Assembly (NCBI GenBank): GCA_043228905.1
Contig: JBHGNT010000068.1
Coordinates: 62,001 to 126,000 of the forward strand
Source: Azolla caroliniana
Taxonomy: Eukaryota; Polypodiophyta
DNA length: 64,000 nucleotides
Reading direction: 5' to 3'
Shown in pieces: positions 9,869-21,609 of this stretch (position 1 is the stretch's first letter; every line of letters begins with the position of its first letter). Below the pieces are notes generated by a model. That model saw only the letters and a program-made list of their open reading frames with translations, was not told where the DNA came from and did no database searches. A program made the position numbers and the translations under genes.

Positions 9869-10924
9869 ATGACCCTATGGAATTGTAATGGCGCACTCTG
9901 GGCACACCCCGGCCGCCTAGAGGAGATACTAAAGGTATCTGATATACTCTTCTTGGTAGAAACACATCAGAGCCCAAATAGAGGACTCCCACGGGTCAAA
10001 GGATTCCGTTGGGAGTCCGCTTTTAGACAAACCTCACGTCGACACACTACTAGGGGATCTGGAGGTGCCGCGATACTATTTCGTAGAGAGCTACATAATA
10101 GGATAGAAATAATGAAGATAGACCCAGAAGCTCGTTTTATGTGGGTGAAAGTCTCCACAAGCAAAGACCATGCAGTATTTTTCGCCATTTGTTACTTTCC
10201 CCCAAAAGGATCCCGTTATAATATTAGTGGCTTGACGAGATTAGTCGATGAAGGAATGCCACATGGGCCTTCTCCATACGAACCCCTATCGGATGACATA
10301 ATCCGATATTCTTCCCAAGGAGAAGTATTTCTTGTAGGAGACTTCAATGCGAGAACCCAATCCAGACAATGCACAGTATTTCAGATGAATAGAAACCTAG
10401 AAATGGTAAATGTTGATCCTTTAGACATAGGCACCACACGTAGATCAAAGGATCAAGGTGCGGACGCCACGAGCTTTGGCCATCACCTGCTCGAACTTGG
10501 CAGTCGGCACCAGATGGTCATATATAATGGTTTAGCTAAGTGGCCGGGCTCGGAAGAGCTCACATGTTTCCCACATGGAGGAGGGGAAAGCACAGTTGAC
10601 TATCTAATAGGGCGCCCTGAAGCTACCCACATGATTAACTCCTTCCGAGTGGCCCCATGCCCTATTGGCGCAGACCATAGTTTCTTATACTTCGAGCTAA
10701 AATGTGATATCTCTAAGGTCACCAAGTCCAGTCAACCATGCCATCACACCACAATACATTTCACACATGAGCTCTCTGACATATACTCTCAACATGTTCA
10801 GGCCCATCTCCCCTCCATTGATCCCTCCCTACCGTTAGAAAGCCTTAGTACAAAATGTTGGAGACAAAGGCGTCTGTGCGGAAGATCAAGAAGCATTCGA
10901 TTGCTGTTGAATACCTGCGTATGA
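9869..10924 (+). pseudogene. LINE-A copy 2 ORF2, endonuclease part truncated by Copia-1
   Basis: The frame matches copy 1 ORF2 from its start through the endonuclease domain (GDFNART, GADHSFLYFEL) up to 10855. It then reads about 23 codons of Copia-1 LTR before a stop at 10922-10924. The RT is absent here. Differences from copy 1 are few (for example the VEGF/VKGF and GVA/GAA changes), so the break is recent. Confidence 0.85.
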
Positions 10925-11153
10925 CAGTTTGTAGGTCGTTGCACAGAGAGAGAGAGACAGAGAGACAGAGAGGCACAAAAGACTTTCTTATTCCATAAAG
11001 CAATAATACAACAACAAAAAAAAAACATTTACAAAAAGGTTACAAGGTCACTATATATAGTGACCGACTTAGGGCAACTACCCTTTATGCTAATTACATA
11101 AATGGCCAAAACGGGATAGTGTGAATACGTCCATTATACACATGTATTCGACA
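10856..11153 (-). repeat. Copia-1 3' LTR
   Basis: 298 bp, TGTCGAATAC...CTCCAACA in element sense. It contains a 20-bp perfect palindrome with a TATA core at 11046-11065 and a GA-rich tract at 10940-10975. It is near-identical to 16034-16331. Confidence 0.93.
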
Positions 11154-11162
11154 CTCCCCCGT
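11154..11162 (-). promoter_or_regulatory. Copia-1 polypurine tract
   Basis: In element sense the bases directly before the 3' LTR read ACGGGGGAG, the expected purine-rich plus-strand primer for reverse transcription. Confidence 0.8.
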
Positions 11163-11346
11163 AATGGGCGTATACATGGGTTATCTAAGATTACAGGTAT
11201 AGACTTAGGTTCTCGGACATATCAGCTTTGTTCGAGTCGGCAGGGTCCAAAGGCAGAAGACCGAACTGGTCGGGTCGGAACAGTTGAAGCCGATCATTAA
11301 GGAACTGATGTCGGTTGTCGGGAACCATCCTGCTCTGTGTCCGGCT
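11163..11346 (-). other. Copia-1 3' untranslated internal region
   Basis: About 180 bp between the gag-pol stop and the polypurine tract. No ORF is seen. Confidence 0.6.
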
Positions 11347-14300
11347 CTAACCGGACTGGTTTGTCGTTACGCCCATCTGATGCCGAAGAGACCGAAAACG
11401 GTCTGCCGAAAGACACTTGGTCATTCCATCTGCGACATTGTCGGTTGTGGATATTTTCTCTAGACCGATTTTCCCTGAAATGACGCAGTCCCGAACGAAG
11501 TGATATCGAACGTCGATATGTTTGGAGGCGTTGTGGTGAACCGGATTTTTCGACAAGGCAACAGCACCTTGACTGTCGCTGTAGACAACTGGAGCCGAGT
11601 CATGGTCGACTTGTCGAAACGTGTGCGCCAGCCGACCGAGCCACAAAGCTTCTTTTGCTGCGTCGGACGCAGCTACATATTCTGCTTCGGTCGTTGAGGT
11701 CGCTGTGCACTCCTGAAGTTTCGACTTCCACGAGATTGCTCCATTGCCGAATTTGAAGCAGTATCCGGTTGTTGATTTCCGACTGTCTATACAGCCGGCG
11801 AAGTCCGAGTCGGTGTAACCGACTACGCCTGAGGTTCGGTTCGGACCGAAAAGAATGCCGTGGTCTTTTGTGCCAGCCAGATATCTGAACACATGCTTGA
11901 CTGCGTTCCAATGCGATCGGCCAGGATTGTGCATAAATCTGCTAACGACTCCTACGGCGTGAGAAATATCAGGCCGTGTCGCGACCATCAGGTACATAAG
12001 GGAGCCGACTGCCGGTGCATACGGTACCGACTTCATATCTTCCCCCTCCGGACCGGATGTCGGGCAGTCTCGCTGAGAGAGCCGAAGATTCATGGGGAGC
12101 GGGGTTGAAGCAGATTTGGCTGATTGCATGTTGAAGCGTTCTAAGACACGTCGGGTATAGTCGGTCTGAGACAAAAAAAGATGTCGTTTATCGCGATGCC
12201 GACTAATCTTCATGCCAAGGATGTGTCGTGCCGGACCGAGGTCCTTCATGGCAAACTTCAACCGCAGTTGTCGAATGAGATCGGCAAGTTCGCCCGCGTG
12301 GCGTCCAGAAATTAGCATGTCGTCCACGTAAATGATGAGGAAGATGGGTGATCCATCTTGAGCTGTGTTGGTAAAGAGACAATGGTCCTCATCGCTTTTT
12401 AAGAAGCCGATCGATTGGATGAAGTCGTCGAACTTCTTGTACCATTGTCGCGGTGCCTGTTTGAGGCCGTATAGACTCTTCCTGAGTCGGCAGACTAGAT
12501 GTTCTTGGCCGGTTGCCACGAAGCCTTTTGGCTGCTCCATATAAATTTCCTCGTCAAGATCACCATGGAGGAATGCTGTTTTGACATCTAGCTGAATCAG
12601 CTCCAAGTTGTCGGCTGCCACTACGCCGAGTAGAAAACGAAGGGTTGTCATTTTCACCACTGGTGAAAAAATCTCGTCGAAGTCGACGCCATATTCTTGT
12701 CGGAAGCCCTTCGCAACTAATCTGGCCTTGTACTTTGGGGTGGTCGAATCAGACGTCTCTTTTAGTCGATAAACCCACTTGCAAGGAAGAGCACGTCGGT
12801 TCCTAGGTAATTCGACCAGATCCCAAGTCTTGTTTGCCCGAATGGAGTGCATTTCCGACTCCATCGCCAGATGCCAGGTGGCGGAATCGACAGATGTCGA
12901 TGCTTCTTCGTAAGACGTCGGTTCGCCGGCGTCGGTGAAGAAAATTCCAGGAGAATACCTCTCCGGAGGTTGCGACAGTCTCTCGGATCGGCGAGGTAAG
13001 ATTGGACTGGTCGCATCGGGTATCAAGGCCGGATGGTCCGAAAGCGGATTGTTCTGCTGTGCCGAGTCGGGGTTGTCCGAGTCGGTAGTGTAAGGTTCAG
13101 CTACCCGTGAAGCTGACCGTGTGTTGAGAGCAGGGCCTTCTTGAAGGGTCGGCACATCGGAAAATGTTACCCTTCGGACTTCGATCGGTTTTTCGACTAA
13201 TGGATTCATAGCCGACTCGTTGAACACAACGTCCGAACTTCGAACGATTTGTCTGCGTTCGGGGTCCCAGAGTCGGTATCCCATTTCGCCGTCGGATCCA
13301 TATCCAAGGAAAATGCATTTCCTGGACCGAGGTGCAAGTTTTCGGCGATCATCTTTCGGAATAAGGGCGTACGCCTCGCATCCGAAGATCCTCAGCTTGT
13401 CGTAATTCGGCTTACTGCCGATCCATAGTTCCTGAGGAATTTGAAGTCCTAGAGGTCTACTTGGCGACATATTGATTATGTGTACTGCCGTGAGTAGAGC
13501 CTCTGCCCAGAAGCCATCCGACAGTCCGGAGTGTTGGAGCATGGAAACTATCCGTTCTTGGATTGTCCGATTCATGCGTTCGGCAATCCCGTTTTGCTCC
13601 GGACTGTGTGGTGCCGTAAATTCACGTCGGATGCCGCGTTGTCGGCAGAATTTGACGAATTCTTCGGATTTAAACTCTCCCCCATTGTCTGTCCGAAAGC
13701 ATTTCAGCTTTCGGTCGGTTTGATTTTCTACCATAGCGAGCCAATCGGTGAAGATCGAGAAGACCCGATCTTTGGTGCGAATTGGATAAGCCCACACCTT
13801 TCGAGTCGAATCGTCAATAAAAGTGACGAAGTAAGAGGCACCGCCGAGAGACTGATGCGGCATTGGGCCACAGACGTCCGAGTGGACCAAATCGAGAGGT
13901 CTCGTTTCTCTTGGTGCTGATGTCGGGTGTGATGCGGCTGCTTGTTTGCCATACTGGCAATGCTCGCAGAATTGATGGTCCGAGAAGGAGAGTTTGGGGA
14001 TGTATCCGGCTCTAGATAGGTGCGTGATGCCGGCCTTGCTGAGGTGTCCTAATCTTCGGTGCCATAGTGATGACACAGGAATATCCACCAAAAACAGGTT
14101 ACCCTCTCTGAGCGTAACATGTAACGGATACAGGGAGTGTATCTTGGGTCCTCTAGCAAGCAGGAGGTTCCCCCTGTGGAGTGTCCACCCTCCCGAAGAA
14201 AAACCGGCACGAATGCCGTCTTCATCTAGTTGTCCGACTGAGATCAATGGCCTTGAGAGCTCGGGTACATGTCGGACATTGTGGAGTACAAGTGTAGAGC

Positions 14301-15363
14301 CACCTGCAAGGTTGAGCTCTACTGTGCCGATTCCGATGATGTCACAGTGTTGTGAGTTGCCGACTCGAACTGAGTCGGAGTGACGGATCGTATATTGCCG
14401 AAATTGGGATCGATGAGGAGTCACGTGAAATGACGCGCCCGAATCTAAGAGCCATGTGCTCGATTCTTCAGTCGTGAGTAGAACTTCTGATCCGACTGGA
14501 TTTTCGATTGATAGTATATTCGGGTCGTCCGGTAGTACATCAGCTGAGAAGCTGACGTAATTGATCTCCTCATGCCGGCCACTCTTCTTGTTGTTCTTGT
14601 TCTTGAGTGCGCGGCAGTCGGCTTTGATGTGTCCGAGTTTCTTGCAATAGTTGCAGATTCGGTTATCCCGTGACTGGCTCCGTCTTCGCTGATTGTTCGG
14701 CGGCCGTGAGGAATCTCTTCCTCGTATGTTCGATCGGTCTGTCGAACCTTGTACTACGTAAGCGTCGTCTGTTGAGTCTTTGGCGAAAGACTTTCTCCGA
14801 GCTGCTTCGGTCAGGATTGCGCTCGTGACTTCGGAGTATTTAACAGCCGTGGTTGACGCGTTGCACACGGTTGTGACGAAAGTTTCCCATGATGAGGGAA
14901 GGCTGCTCATGAGTATCATTGCTCTGAGTTCATCCTCGATCGCCGTCCCCTGTGACGAGATTTGGGAGCTTATGCTTTCGTACTCATTGAGGTGTGCTTG
15001 AACCAAATCGGATTCTTTCATCCGCAAGTTGTAGAGGCGCCGGATCAGAAACATCTTCGTTGCGGCGACCTTCTTTTCGTAAGTGTCCGACAGTGTTTTC
15101 CACAGTTCGAATGCTGTCGTACACGATTGCACCGTAAAGTATACCGATTCCGATAGGTGCATCCGAATCGTGGCGCGGACAATTCTGTCCAGCTTCTGCC
15201 ACTCAATTGGTTTGTATCCTTCTGGAGGTTCTTCATTTTCGATGGGATCGATTTGCCCCTTGACTATGAGATAGTCCTGCATTTGTTCCTTCCAGAAGTT
15301 GAAGTTCGATCCATCGAACTTTCGTAGACTCATTTCTGACGAGCCGGATGTTGATGCCATCAA
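11347..15363 (-). CDS. Copia-1 Gag-Pol polyprotein
   Basis: 1,338 residues in one frame. Order: Gag of UBN2 type (about 60-190); CCHC knuckle CNYCKKLGHIKADC (237-250); aspartic protease with DSG at 307-309 (TWLLDSGASFHV); the pre-integrase HHCC region with WHRRLGH and C466/C469; integrase with catalytic Asp 496, Asp 559 (TDNGGEF) and Glu 595 (QNGIAERMNRT); RT with Asp 926 (QLDVKTAF) and YVDD at 1012-1015; and RNase H from about 1190 (DSDFAGC, SKLQECTATSTTEAEY). The integrase-before-RT order defines Copia. No stops or frameshifts are seen and all these catalytic residues are present. The element has its own base composition, rich in TCGG words. Confidence 0.95.
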   Translation of the reverse strand: MMASTSGSSEMSLRKFDGSNFNFWKEQMQDYLIVKGQIDPIENEEPPEGYKPIEWQKLDRIVRATIRMHLSESVYFTVQSCTTAFELWKTLSDTYEKKVAATKMFLIRRLYNLRMKESDLVQAHLNEYESISSQISSQGTAIEDELRAMILMSSLPSSWETFVTTVCNASTTAVKYSEVTSAILTEAARRKSFAKDSTDDAYVVQGSTDRSNIRGRDSSRPPNNQRRRSQSRDNRICNYCKKLGHIKADCRALKNKNNKKSGRHEEINYVSFSADVLPDDPNILSIENPVGSEVLLTTEESSTWLLDSGASFHVTPHRSQFRQYTIRHSDSVRVGNSQHCDIIGIGTVELNLAGGSTLVLHNVRHVPELSRPLISVGQLDEDGIRAGFSSGGWTLHRGNLLLARGPKIHSLYPLHVTLREGNLFLVDIPVSSLWHRRLGHLSKAGITHLSRAGYIPKLSFSDHQFCEHCQYGKQAAASHPTSAPRETRPLDLVHSDVCGPMPHQSLGGASYFVTFIDDSTRKVWAYPIRTKDRVFSIFTDWLAMVENQTDRKLKCFRTDNGGEFKSEEFVKFCRQRGIRREFTAPHSPEQNGIAERMNRTIQERIVSMLQHSGLSDGFWAEALLTAVHIINMSPSRPLGLQIPQELWIGSKPNYDKLRIFGCEAYALIPKDDRRKLAPRSRKCIFLGYGSDGEMGYRLWDPERRQIVRSSDVVFNESAMNPLVEKPIEVRRVTFSDVPTLQEGPALNTRSASRVAEPYTTDSDNPDSAQQNNPLSDHPALIPDATSPILPRRSERLSQPPERYSPGIFFTDAGEPTSYEEASTSVDSATWHLAMESEMHSIRANKTWDLVELPRNRRALPCKWVYRLKETSDSTTPKYKARLVAKGFRQEYGVDFDEIFSPVVKMTTLRFLLGVVAADNLELIQLDVKTAFLHGDLDEEIYMEQPKGFVATGQEHLVCRLRKSLYGLKQAPRQWYKKFDDFIQSIGFLKSDEDHCLFTNTAQDGSPIFLIIYVDDMLISGRHAGELADLIRQLRLKFAMKDLGPARHILGMKISRHRDKRHLFLSQTDYTRRVLERFNMQSAKSASTPLPMNLRLSQRDCPTSGPEGEDMKSVPYAPAVGSLMYLMVATRPDISHAVGVVSRFMHNPGRSHWNAVKHVFRYLAGTKDHGILFGPNRTSGVVGYTDSDFAGCIDSRKSTTGYCFKFGNGAISWKSKLQECTATSTTEAEYVAASDAAKEALWLGRLAHTFRQVDHDSAPVVYSDSQGAVALSKNPVHHNASKHIDVRYHFVRDCVISGKIGLEKISTTDNVADGMTKCLSADRFRSLRHQMGVTTNQSG

Positions 15364-16019
15364 ATTTGGTTTCGGTTGACGAAGCTCGGTTCGGAGTTGA
15401 CTACGAGCCTTGTTGGAGTGCAGCCGGTTGGCTCACCCGATATCGCTCTAGTCGGATTTGAACCCGAGTCGGTTCGGCTTCGGAACTTGCTCGAATTGAC
15501 TCCGGTAGCTTGAGGGACAGAACCGACTGGTCTTCCCGAATGTTGCCGAGTCGGAGTGAGCCCGGTTCGCTTCGGATATATATGCCGAATACCGATTATT
15601 GAAACCGATTATCTGGACCGATTCTGCTTCGGTTGACTGCAGCAACGAGAGAGACGGATCCGACTGATCCTCCCGAATGTCGATCAGCCAGATGAAGCAC
15701 GAATTTGGGGTTGTTGTCTTGAGACCGATCTGCACCGAGTGGTTACAACGAGCGGCGAGCAGCGTTTGATGACCTCTTCGGATGCCGTTTAACCGAATGG
15801 AGCACGATCGTGTCAAAGTTGCACAAGGGGATTTCACCTCGAGCGGTTACGATCACAAGGAACGGAGTACAACCTGCTGGCTTACTCCAAGCAAAGATGA
15901 TCTAACGCGATGAGATGCAGGCCTCGTTTTTCTTCTTCTTCTCTCTTTTTCGAATGACGCAGGAAACCGAATGCTGAGACGACGGCCGACAGCGGATTGA
16001 AGGACCGACTACTGTGCAG
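15364..16019 (-). other. Copia-1 leader between primer binding site and gag
   Basis: About 650 bp of untranslated leader (element sense runs from 16019 down to 15364). No long ORF. Packaging signals would be expected here but none can be identified by eye. Confidence 0.6.
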
Positions 16020-16031
16020 GCTCTGATACCA
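16020..16031 (-). promoter_or_regulatory. Copia-1 primer binding site (tRNA-iMet type)
   Basis: In element sense TGGTATCAGAGC lies two bases after the 5' LTR. This is the usual Copia primer binding site complementary to the 3' end of initiator tRNA-Met. Confidence 0.9.
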
Positions 16032-16033
16032 GA

Positions 16034-16331
16034 TGTTGGAGACAAAGTCGTCTGTGCGGAAGATCAAGAAGCATTCGATTGCTGTTGAATACCTGCGTAT
16101 GACAGTTTGTAGGTCGTTGCACAGAGAGAGAGAGAGAGAGAGACAGAGAGGCACAAAAGACTTTCTTATTCCATAAAGCAATAATACAACAACCAAAAAA
16201 AAACCTTTACAAAAAGGTTACAAGGTCACTATATATAGTGACCGACTTAGGGCAACTACCCTTTATGCTAATTACATAAATGGCCAAAACGGGATAGTGT
16301 GAATACGTCCATTATACACATGTATTCGACA
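16034..16331 (-). repeat. Copia-1 5' LTR
   Basis: 298 bp and a near-copy of 10856-11153, including the palindromic TATA region at 16224-16243. The low divergence points to recent insertion. Confidence 0.93.
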
Positions 16332-16789
16332 CAACCTATGCCGAGATAAGGGCAAAATACCAAGACATACTTGGTCCATCTCCCACCCTCCCCAAACTAT
16401 TAGATACTCTAGATATAAAGAAATTAGGCAAATACATTCTAGAGCTAAAACAACACAGAGAGAATAAATTACAAAATGTTGACAATAATGTTGCTAATGA
16501 TCACGAACATGTAACAAATGCAGTTTTTCAGGAACCTGAGGAGACAACGAATGCCGACACACTTGCACCACTCGGCCTTTCCATTGATGAGGCAAAAAAC
16601 CAGAGAAGAACCAGACGTCCTCGGGTGCCGGGTTTCAAAGCAACTCGACGTGATGTGGAAGCAATATTGAAAATAAGGGAACGTGAGCTACACCGCCTAG
16701 AAGCCATGGCTAGGGCACTCTCTACATTGGAACCCACATCAAGACCCTTTGACCCCCCACTTCTTTTCGAGAGGCTTGGGTGGAAATAA
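16332..16789 (+). pseudogene. LINE-A copy 2 ORF2 C-terminal remnant
   Basis: It resumes at the base equivalent to 7836 of copy 1 (CAACCTATGCCGAG) and stays in frame to TAA at 16787-16789, giving the tail with RRTRRPRVPGF, RERELHRLEAMA and the FERLGWK end. The finger and RT are missing. It cannot be expressed by itself. Confidence 0.85.
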
Positions 16790-16998
16790 AATTAGGCTTA
16801 GTGTATAGTCACTTTCGAGTATACTACATATTGTACACTACTAGAACTCTTTTAGTTTAAGTTCTATTTGTTTTACTTAATTTTATTTTAGTTATGATGA
16901 CTGGATAAATACTCTATTGTTATAAACCAATTGTCTCATGGGCCAAATTTGGCCTTAGAAGACGTTAATACATCTTTCTTTCTTTCTTTCTTTCTCTC
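16790..16998 (+). repeat. LINE-A copy 2 3' UTR and (TTTC)n tail
   Basis: It matches 8294-8500 of copy 1, ending in five TTTC units and a short TC tract, after which unrelated sequence (ACTATGGAAGTG) begins at about 17000. Confidence 0.82.
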
Positions 16999-16999
16999 T

Positions 17000-19900
17000 C
17001 ACTATGGAAGTGCTCAAGTAGTTACCCTAGGATTAGGGCTAAGTACACTTGTTTGGCACAACAAACTTTGTTTAAGACAACATCCACTAATTCCCTCACA
17101 AAAATAAATTTCCCTTTTCAAACCAAGGTTATTAAGGAATGATTACAAATGGGAAATATAAAGTGATGTTTACTAGGTATATAGTTGCAAAGAAAGGGAG
17201 TAAACAAGGAGAAATGATCTTTTTGTGGCCCGACCTCACGAGTAAGGATAGTTGCACCTTTTGTTATCGTGACTTTCCACTCCCTCTTTTGCATCCTCCT
17301 TTCTTCATCTTTCTCCCGTTTCTTTGAGGAAGAAGTGCCCAACAAACAACCTTGGTAAAGAATAAAGAAGGAATGTTGCCCAATAGCCACTCTCACACCA
17401 TACACAAAAACCCTAAACTCAAGAGGATGAAGAAGAAAACAAAAAAGCCTCACAAACCCTAAAATCAGAACATAAATAATTTCTAAGACCTTTGAGCAAC
17501 CAAACCCCTTAGGGCCCTCAATTCCCCTTCTTATAGTGGAAGAAGAAGCTAACCCATTGCATTAAATACTCCACCTCCACAAAAAGGCCAAAAAAGAGGT
17601 AGTTAATGCCCCATGCATACAAAGATTCTAACCATACAATGGCTCTTACACAATCGGATGCCTTAAACATTAGGACATTAATTATCTATCATTTAGATAT
17701 TGCCATCTATTTTTACACCTATTTTTCGCCTCATTTCCCACCATTCTATCTTATCACAACAATGTACCTTAGAGCTTAATCCTCTTGTAACATGCTTATC
17801 TCTCATTGGTTATGACTCCAACCATTTAACCTAATGTCACCTTAAGTCTTAATAGTAAGTATGTAGTGTTTAGGTTGCTTGTTATAACTTTGGAAGAGTG
17901 ATATCTTGTTCTTCAATCGAGTGTTAGCTTCATGTTTTCATTATCTTTTATGTTAAGCAATTTAACATCTCTATTGAAGTCATTAAGCTTGCTTGATTAA
18001 GTCTTGACCTCATGAGTGTAAATGCTAAGTTTAGAGTTTGGTTGCTTGCTTACCAATATTTGCTAATAGGCTTAGGAGTGGATTGACACCCACCCTAAAC
18101 CCTAAACAATAGAGCAGAAGTTGTCCCTACCTCATATATATTGGTCCTAAGTTAGCTAGATAATATTGATTAGTGCAACATGAGGTAAGTGCTAAATTTC
18201 TCATAATCGGCATTGTGGTCGGGGGCTTGGGGAATTCTTGTAGCCTTGACAAAGAAATCCTTTTGAGTGTATAAGAAGCACTGAGATAAAAAGAGGCCTC
18301 AAGAAGCTCTCTAACATTATTGGCCTAACTTTCTCCCTCGTACAATTAATTGTGTGATTATAGTTTTGCATTCACTGATTAATCCAATTACATTATGTAA
18401 TTTTCACATATTAGAATTATTATTATTATTTGTTCTTGTCTATCTTTTCACCTAAGCTATATTCATACTTGTTTTCAACAACAAGAAAATGAAATATTGC
18501 TAAAAACAATTCGAATGTAATTCTCCGCAAAACTCCTTTTCCCCACATTACTAAAGGTAGTTTTCTTTAACTAAAAACAAATAGAATATCATTTTTTGAA
18601 AGCAAGCAAACTTTTTTGTGATAAAAGAAAACTACTCTCTTTTTACAATGCTCAAGTACATAGTTTTGAGTTTATTTGAGTAAAAATATATTATAAGTGG
18701 AAATCGAAATTATGAACACAATTATCACATGCTTAAGAAAGAGGAACAAACCCAAGGCATTATGTCGAAATGTAGCATGTTACTGCTTTTGCAGGTATGA
18801 TGCATTCAAGAACAATCACCAGTGACCACCATTACCATTACAAGGGGATGGAGTACATTCTGGTGATAAATCTCTTGATGAATCATATGAATACGCACAT
18901 CAACTAGGTTGAATTCACACTGAATTTCAAGGGAAGACACAAAATTTAAGTTCAATTTGTTCTACTCAATAACTTAAAAGTCCCAAATTTTAAATACTCA
19001 CTTAGGATGATCCACCTTTTGTACTTATGTTTTGATTCCCAAACATGTAGAAAAAACATATTTCCTTTATATGAGCTTATAAAGAGAGTAGTTACTATTG
19101 AGAATACATATGTTAAAACTTAAAAGTATTAATGATTGTGTATGTTATTTCCTACTTGTCATTATCACAATAAAATAGACAAAAATCCAACTTGGAAATT
19201 CAAGTAAAATGGGATGTTCTTTTTCATCGGTACCAACATGGTGCCTTCTAGTACAAATTCTTTGTAAATGTGAAAAACACGTGCTTCAAAAAGCTTCGAA
19301 TTTTATTGGTCTTGTTTTTGTTGATTTCGAATATTACATGTAAATGGCATGTAGGGATGGAGTTACACCTATGGAATAGATCAACACTCTACTGAACAAG
19401 CCAAATACTTTTCAATCATAGCAATCAAATTTCTTAAATTGTGTGAACAAGACACAAGGCCCAATGTGACATAATGGATCTAGAAACTAAATAGAGGAAG
19501 AGATAGATTTCTTTTTAATGTCCACAAGAGATTGACTGTGAGAAAATGTTTAACAATTAGGTATCAGTTAATAGAGGTGTATCATGTATGATTGGCTCCT
19601 ATTGCCTACCTTAGTTTTAAGGTTTTTTTTCTTATCATGAATGTCATGATAATATCAAAATATGAATAATAAATATTAGTGTTACGATTAAGAGCTTTTA
19701 AAGAAGAGCACATACCTACTAAACGGTCTAATACTTGGTAAGGAGGGCAAATTAAGATACCAAGAAGAGAAAAGGAACTTCATATTAAGTCAAAAGTTAG
19801 TGACGAAGATGTGGTAAGGTGGGCAAATGACCTCTTGATTGACATCAAACATAAAAGTTCCTTGCATCTCTTTGTATCTTCTAACTTCTTCCCATATTTT

Positions 19901-21609
19901 GTTTTCTCTCTTCCCATATTTTGTTTTCTCTCTCCTCGAGTTCTACAAAGTTAGCATATTCCCGTCAAGCAAGAATCTAGGGCTAGAACTCCTCCATACC
20001 TCGTTTTACTACCATGACTTCATGGTGTAGCAAAAATATCTATGTCCATGCATGGGTTATAACGTCATTTATGCTCATAAAAAACATATTATTTCTCTTG
20101 AGACATATTGGCAAATAAATAGTTTGATATAAGTATTTGTAGAGTATGGGGAGGGATTATAGTGAGCTTTTTGGAAACAAAAGCTCATCTAAGAGAGGTA
20201 ATGTTATCAAACATCTACTATATAAGTTCCTAGTTCCCATTTGATCTAGGTATATGCCTATTATGGTGAGGGATATTTGGCTTTTCAAGTTGGGGATCAA
20301 AAACAAAAGTTCTTCAATCATAGGCAATATTAACAAACACCCTACTCTATCATGTTCACTCTAGAGAAATTGATAAGATATGTAAAGGTTTCATATTTTG
20401 GTAATTGTTTGACTGATGGAAAGCAGAGATTATGCTTCGCATCGTTGCCAGGTTCGAAGTAATTCGATTATATATATATATAGAAAAATCAAGTTCTCGT
20501 AAGTTCCAACTTTAAGATTTTCTTAGAAAGAGCAAAGCTTTATTGAAATGATAGCAAAATTTGGGCATGTTACCTCGTGTTACGTTTGAATTTAAGACAG
20601 CAAAGGGATCTATTTGGTACAACACATCAAGTAGAAACGCGTTAAAAGCAAATAAAAATAGAAATCGAGACACAAACACAGACCCCAAAAATGTTCCCTG
20701 TAACTTATCGATGAAATTTGTACGATTTTTTTAGCACTTATGGGTGGTCGATAATTAGCTAAAGAACACCTTTGACTCTTGAGGTGCCCTACTTTTTTTG
20801 TCCAAGAAAATTACTACATTACTATTAGGAATGCCCTAAGGCTGCACATGAAATATGTACATATAGGAAATTACCACCGGATTTTGATTAAGGTTAAGTT
20901 CTAAGTTCTAACTATCAACATAAAAAAATACTTTGGGGTGGAGTAAAGCCACTCCACCTTGGCAAATTTCCTCTTATAAAATATTCCTTTGTTCCATGCG
21001 GCATGAAACTCCAATCTTTGTAACTCTCCCTATTGCATATTACATTTTATGTTATGCAGAGACCGTATGAGATTATGCACAATCTTTGTCCAAATCCTAG
21101 TAATTATCTAAGTAGGTCTTTGTCACATTCTGGAATACCTTCAAAGAAAAATGATAATGGCAATTTGCATTGTTTTCCAATCACATGACATTGTTGGTGT
21201 GCAACCATTAAAAGAAGACTATGAATGATTATCAAGGTTGGTCATACAATTAAATTTACAAAGAGACGATGAATGATTGTTAAGAACAACAATAATTAAG
21301 AGTAATAAATTATATTGGATTCACAAAAGGCCAAATAAATATAGTTAAGGCAAGTGGCATATGGGCGAGACAAGTTAAGTTCAATGGGTTTACGTTGTTC
21401 CATTTGGTATTGGAGTGACCCATCTTTAAATATGGACAATAGATGGCTTCCTGAGATAGAAACCCAAACAAAATAGGTCCTCAAATGTCCATACCATTCT
21501 TGAAAGAAATGGTACTATTTGCCTAAGGTATCATATAGTATACAATACATATACACATGTAATGTTCCTCTAACTTAGTGTCCCACACATAACTAGCATG
21601 TTATGTTAT
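17000..21609. other. Intergenic AT-rich DNA, no gene recognised
   Basis: 4.6 kb without a convincing ORF or motif. The region 17000-17560 is relatively rich in AAACCCTAA and purine/pyrimidine runs and might be an old LTR on the minus strand, but I could not find a partner copy. There is a 22-bp direct duplication at about 19888-19931 (TTCCCATATTTTGTTTTCTC) and an AT run at 20466-20482. Confidence 0.5.

Larger units (their letters stand above)
10856..16331 (-). mobile_element. Copia-1: intact Ty1/Copia LTR retrotransposon nested in LINE-A
   Basis: A 5,476-bp element on the minus strand. The LTRs at 16034-16331 (5') and 10856-11153 (3') are nearly identical, differing mainly in GA- and A-run length plus an occasional substitution. 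The LTR ends are TG...CA. The primer binding site is at 16020-16031 and the polypurine tract at 11154-11162. One uninterrupted gag-pol ORF of 1,338 codons lies between them. All parts needed for transposition are present, so this element looks young and possibly autonomous. It lacks a matching target-site duplication (see findings). Confidence 0.93.
8530..16998 (+). mobile_element. LINE-A copy 2, split by Copia-1 and missing 2.26 kb
   Basis: The 5' UTR (about 8530-9019), ORF1 and the first third of ORF2 are present up to 10855. The Copia-1 element occupies 10856-16331. LINE-A sequence resumes at 16332 with the ORF2 C-terminus, the 3' UTR and a (TTTC)n(TC)n tail ending at about 16998. By alignment to copy 1, bases equivalent to 5579-7835 (2,257 bp, covering the RT) are absent. 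The flanks of Copia-1 (CAAAA and CAACC) are not a target-site duplication. Confidence 0.85.
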
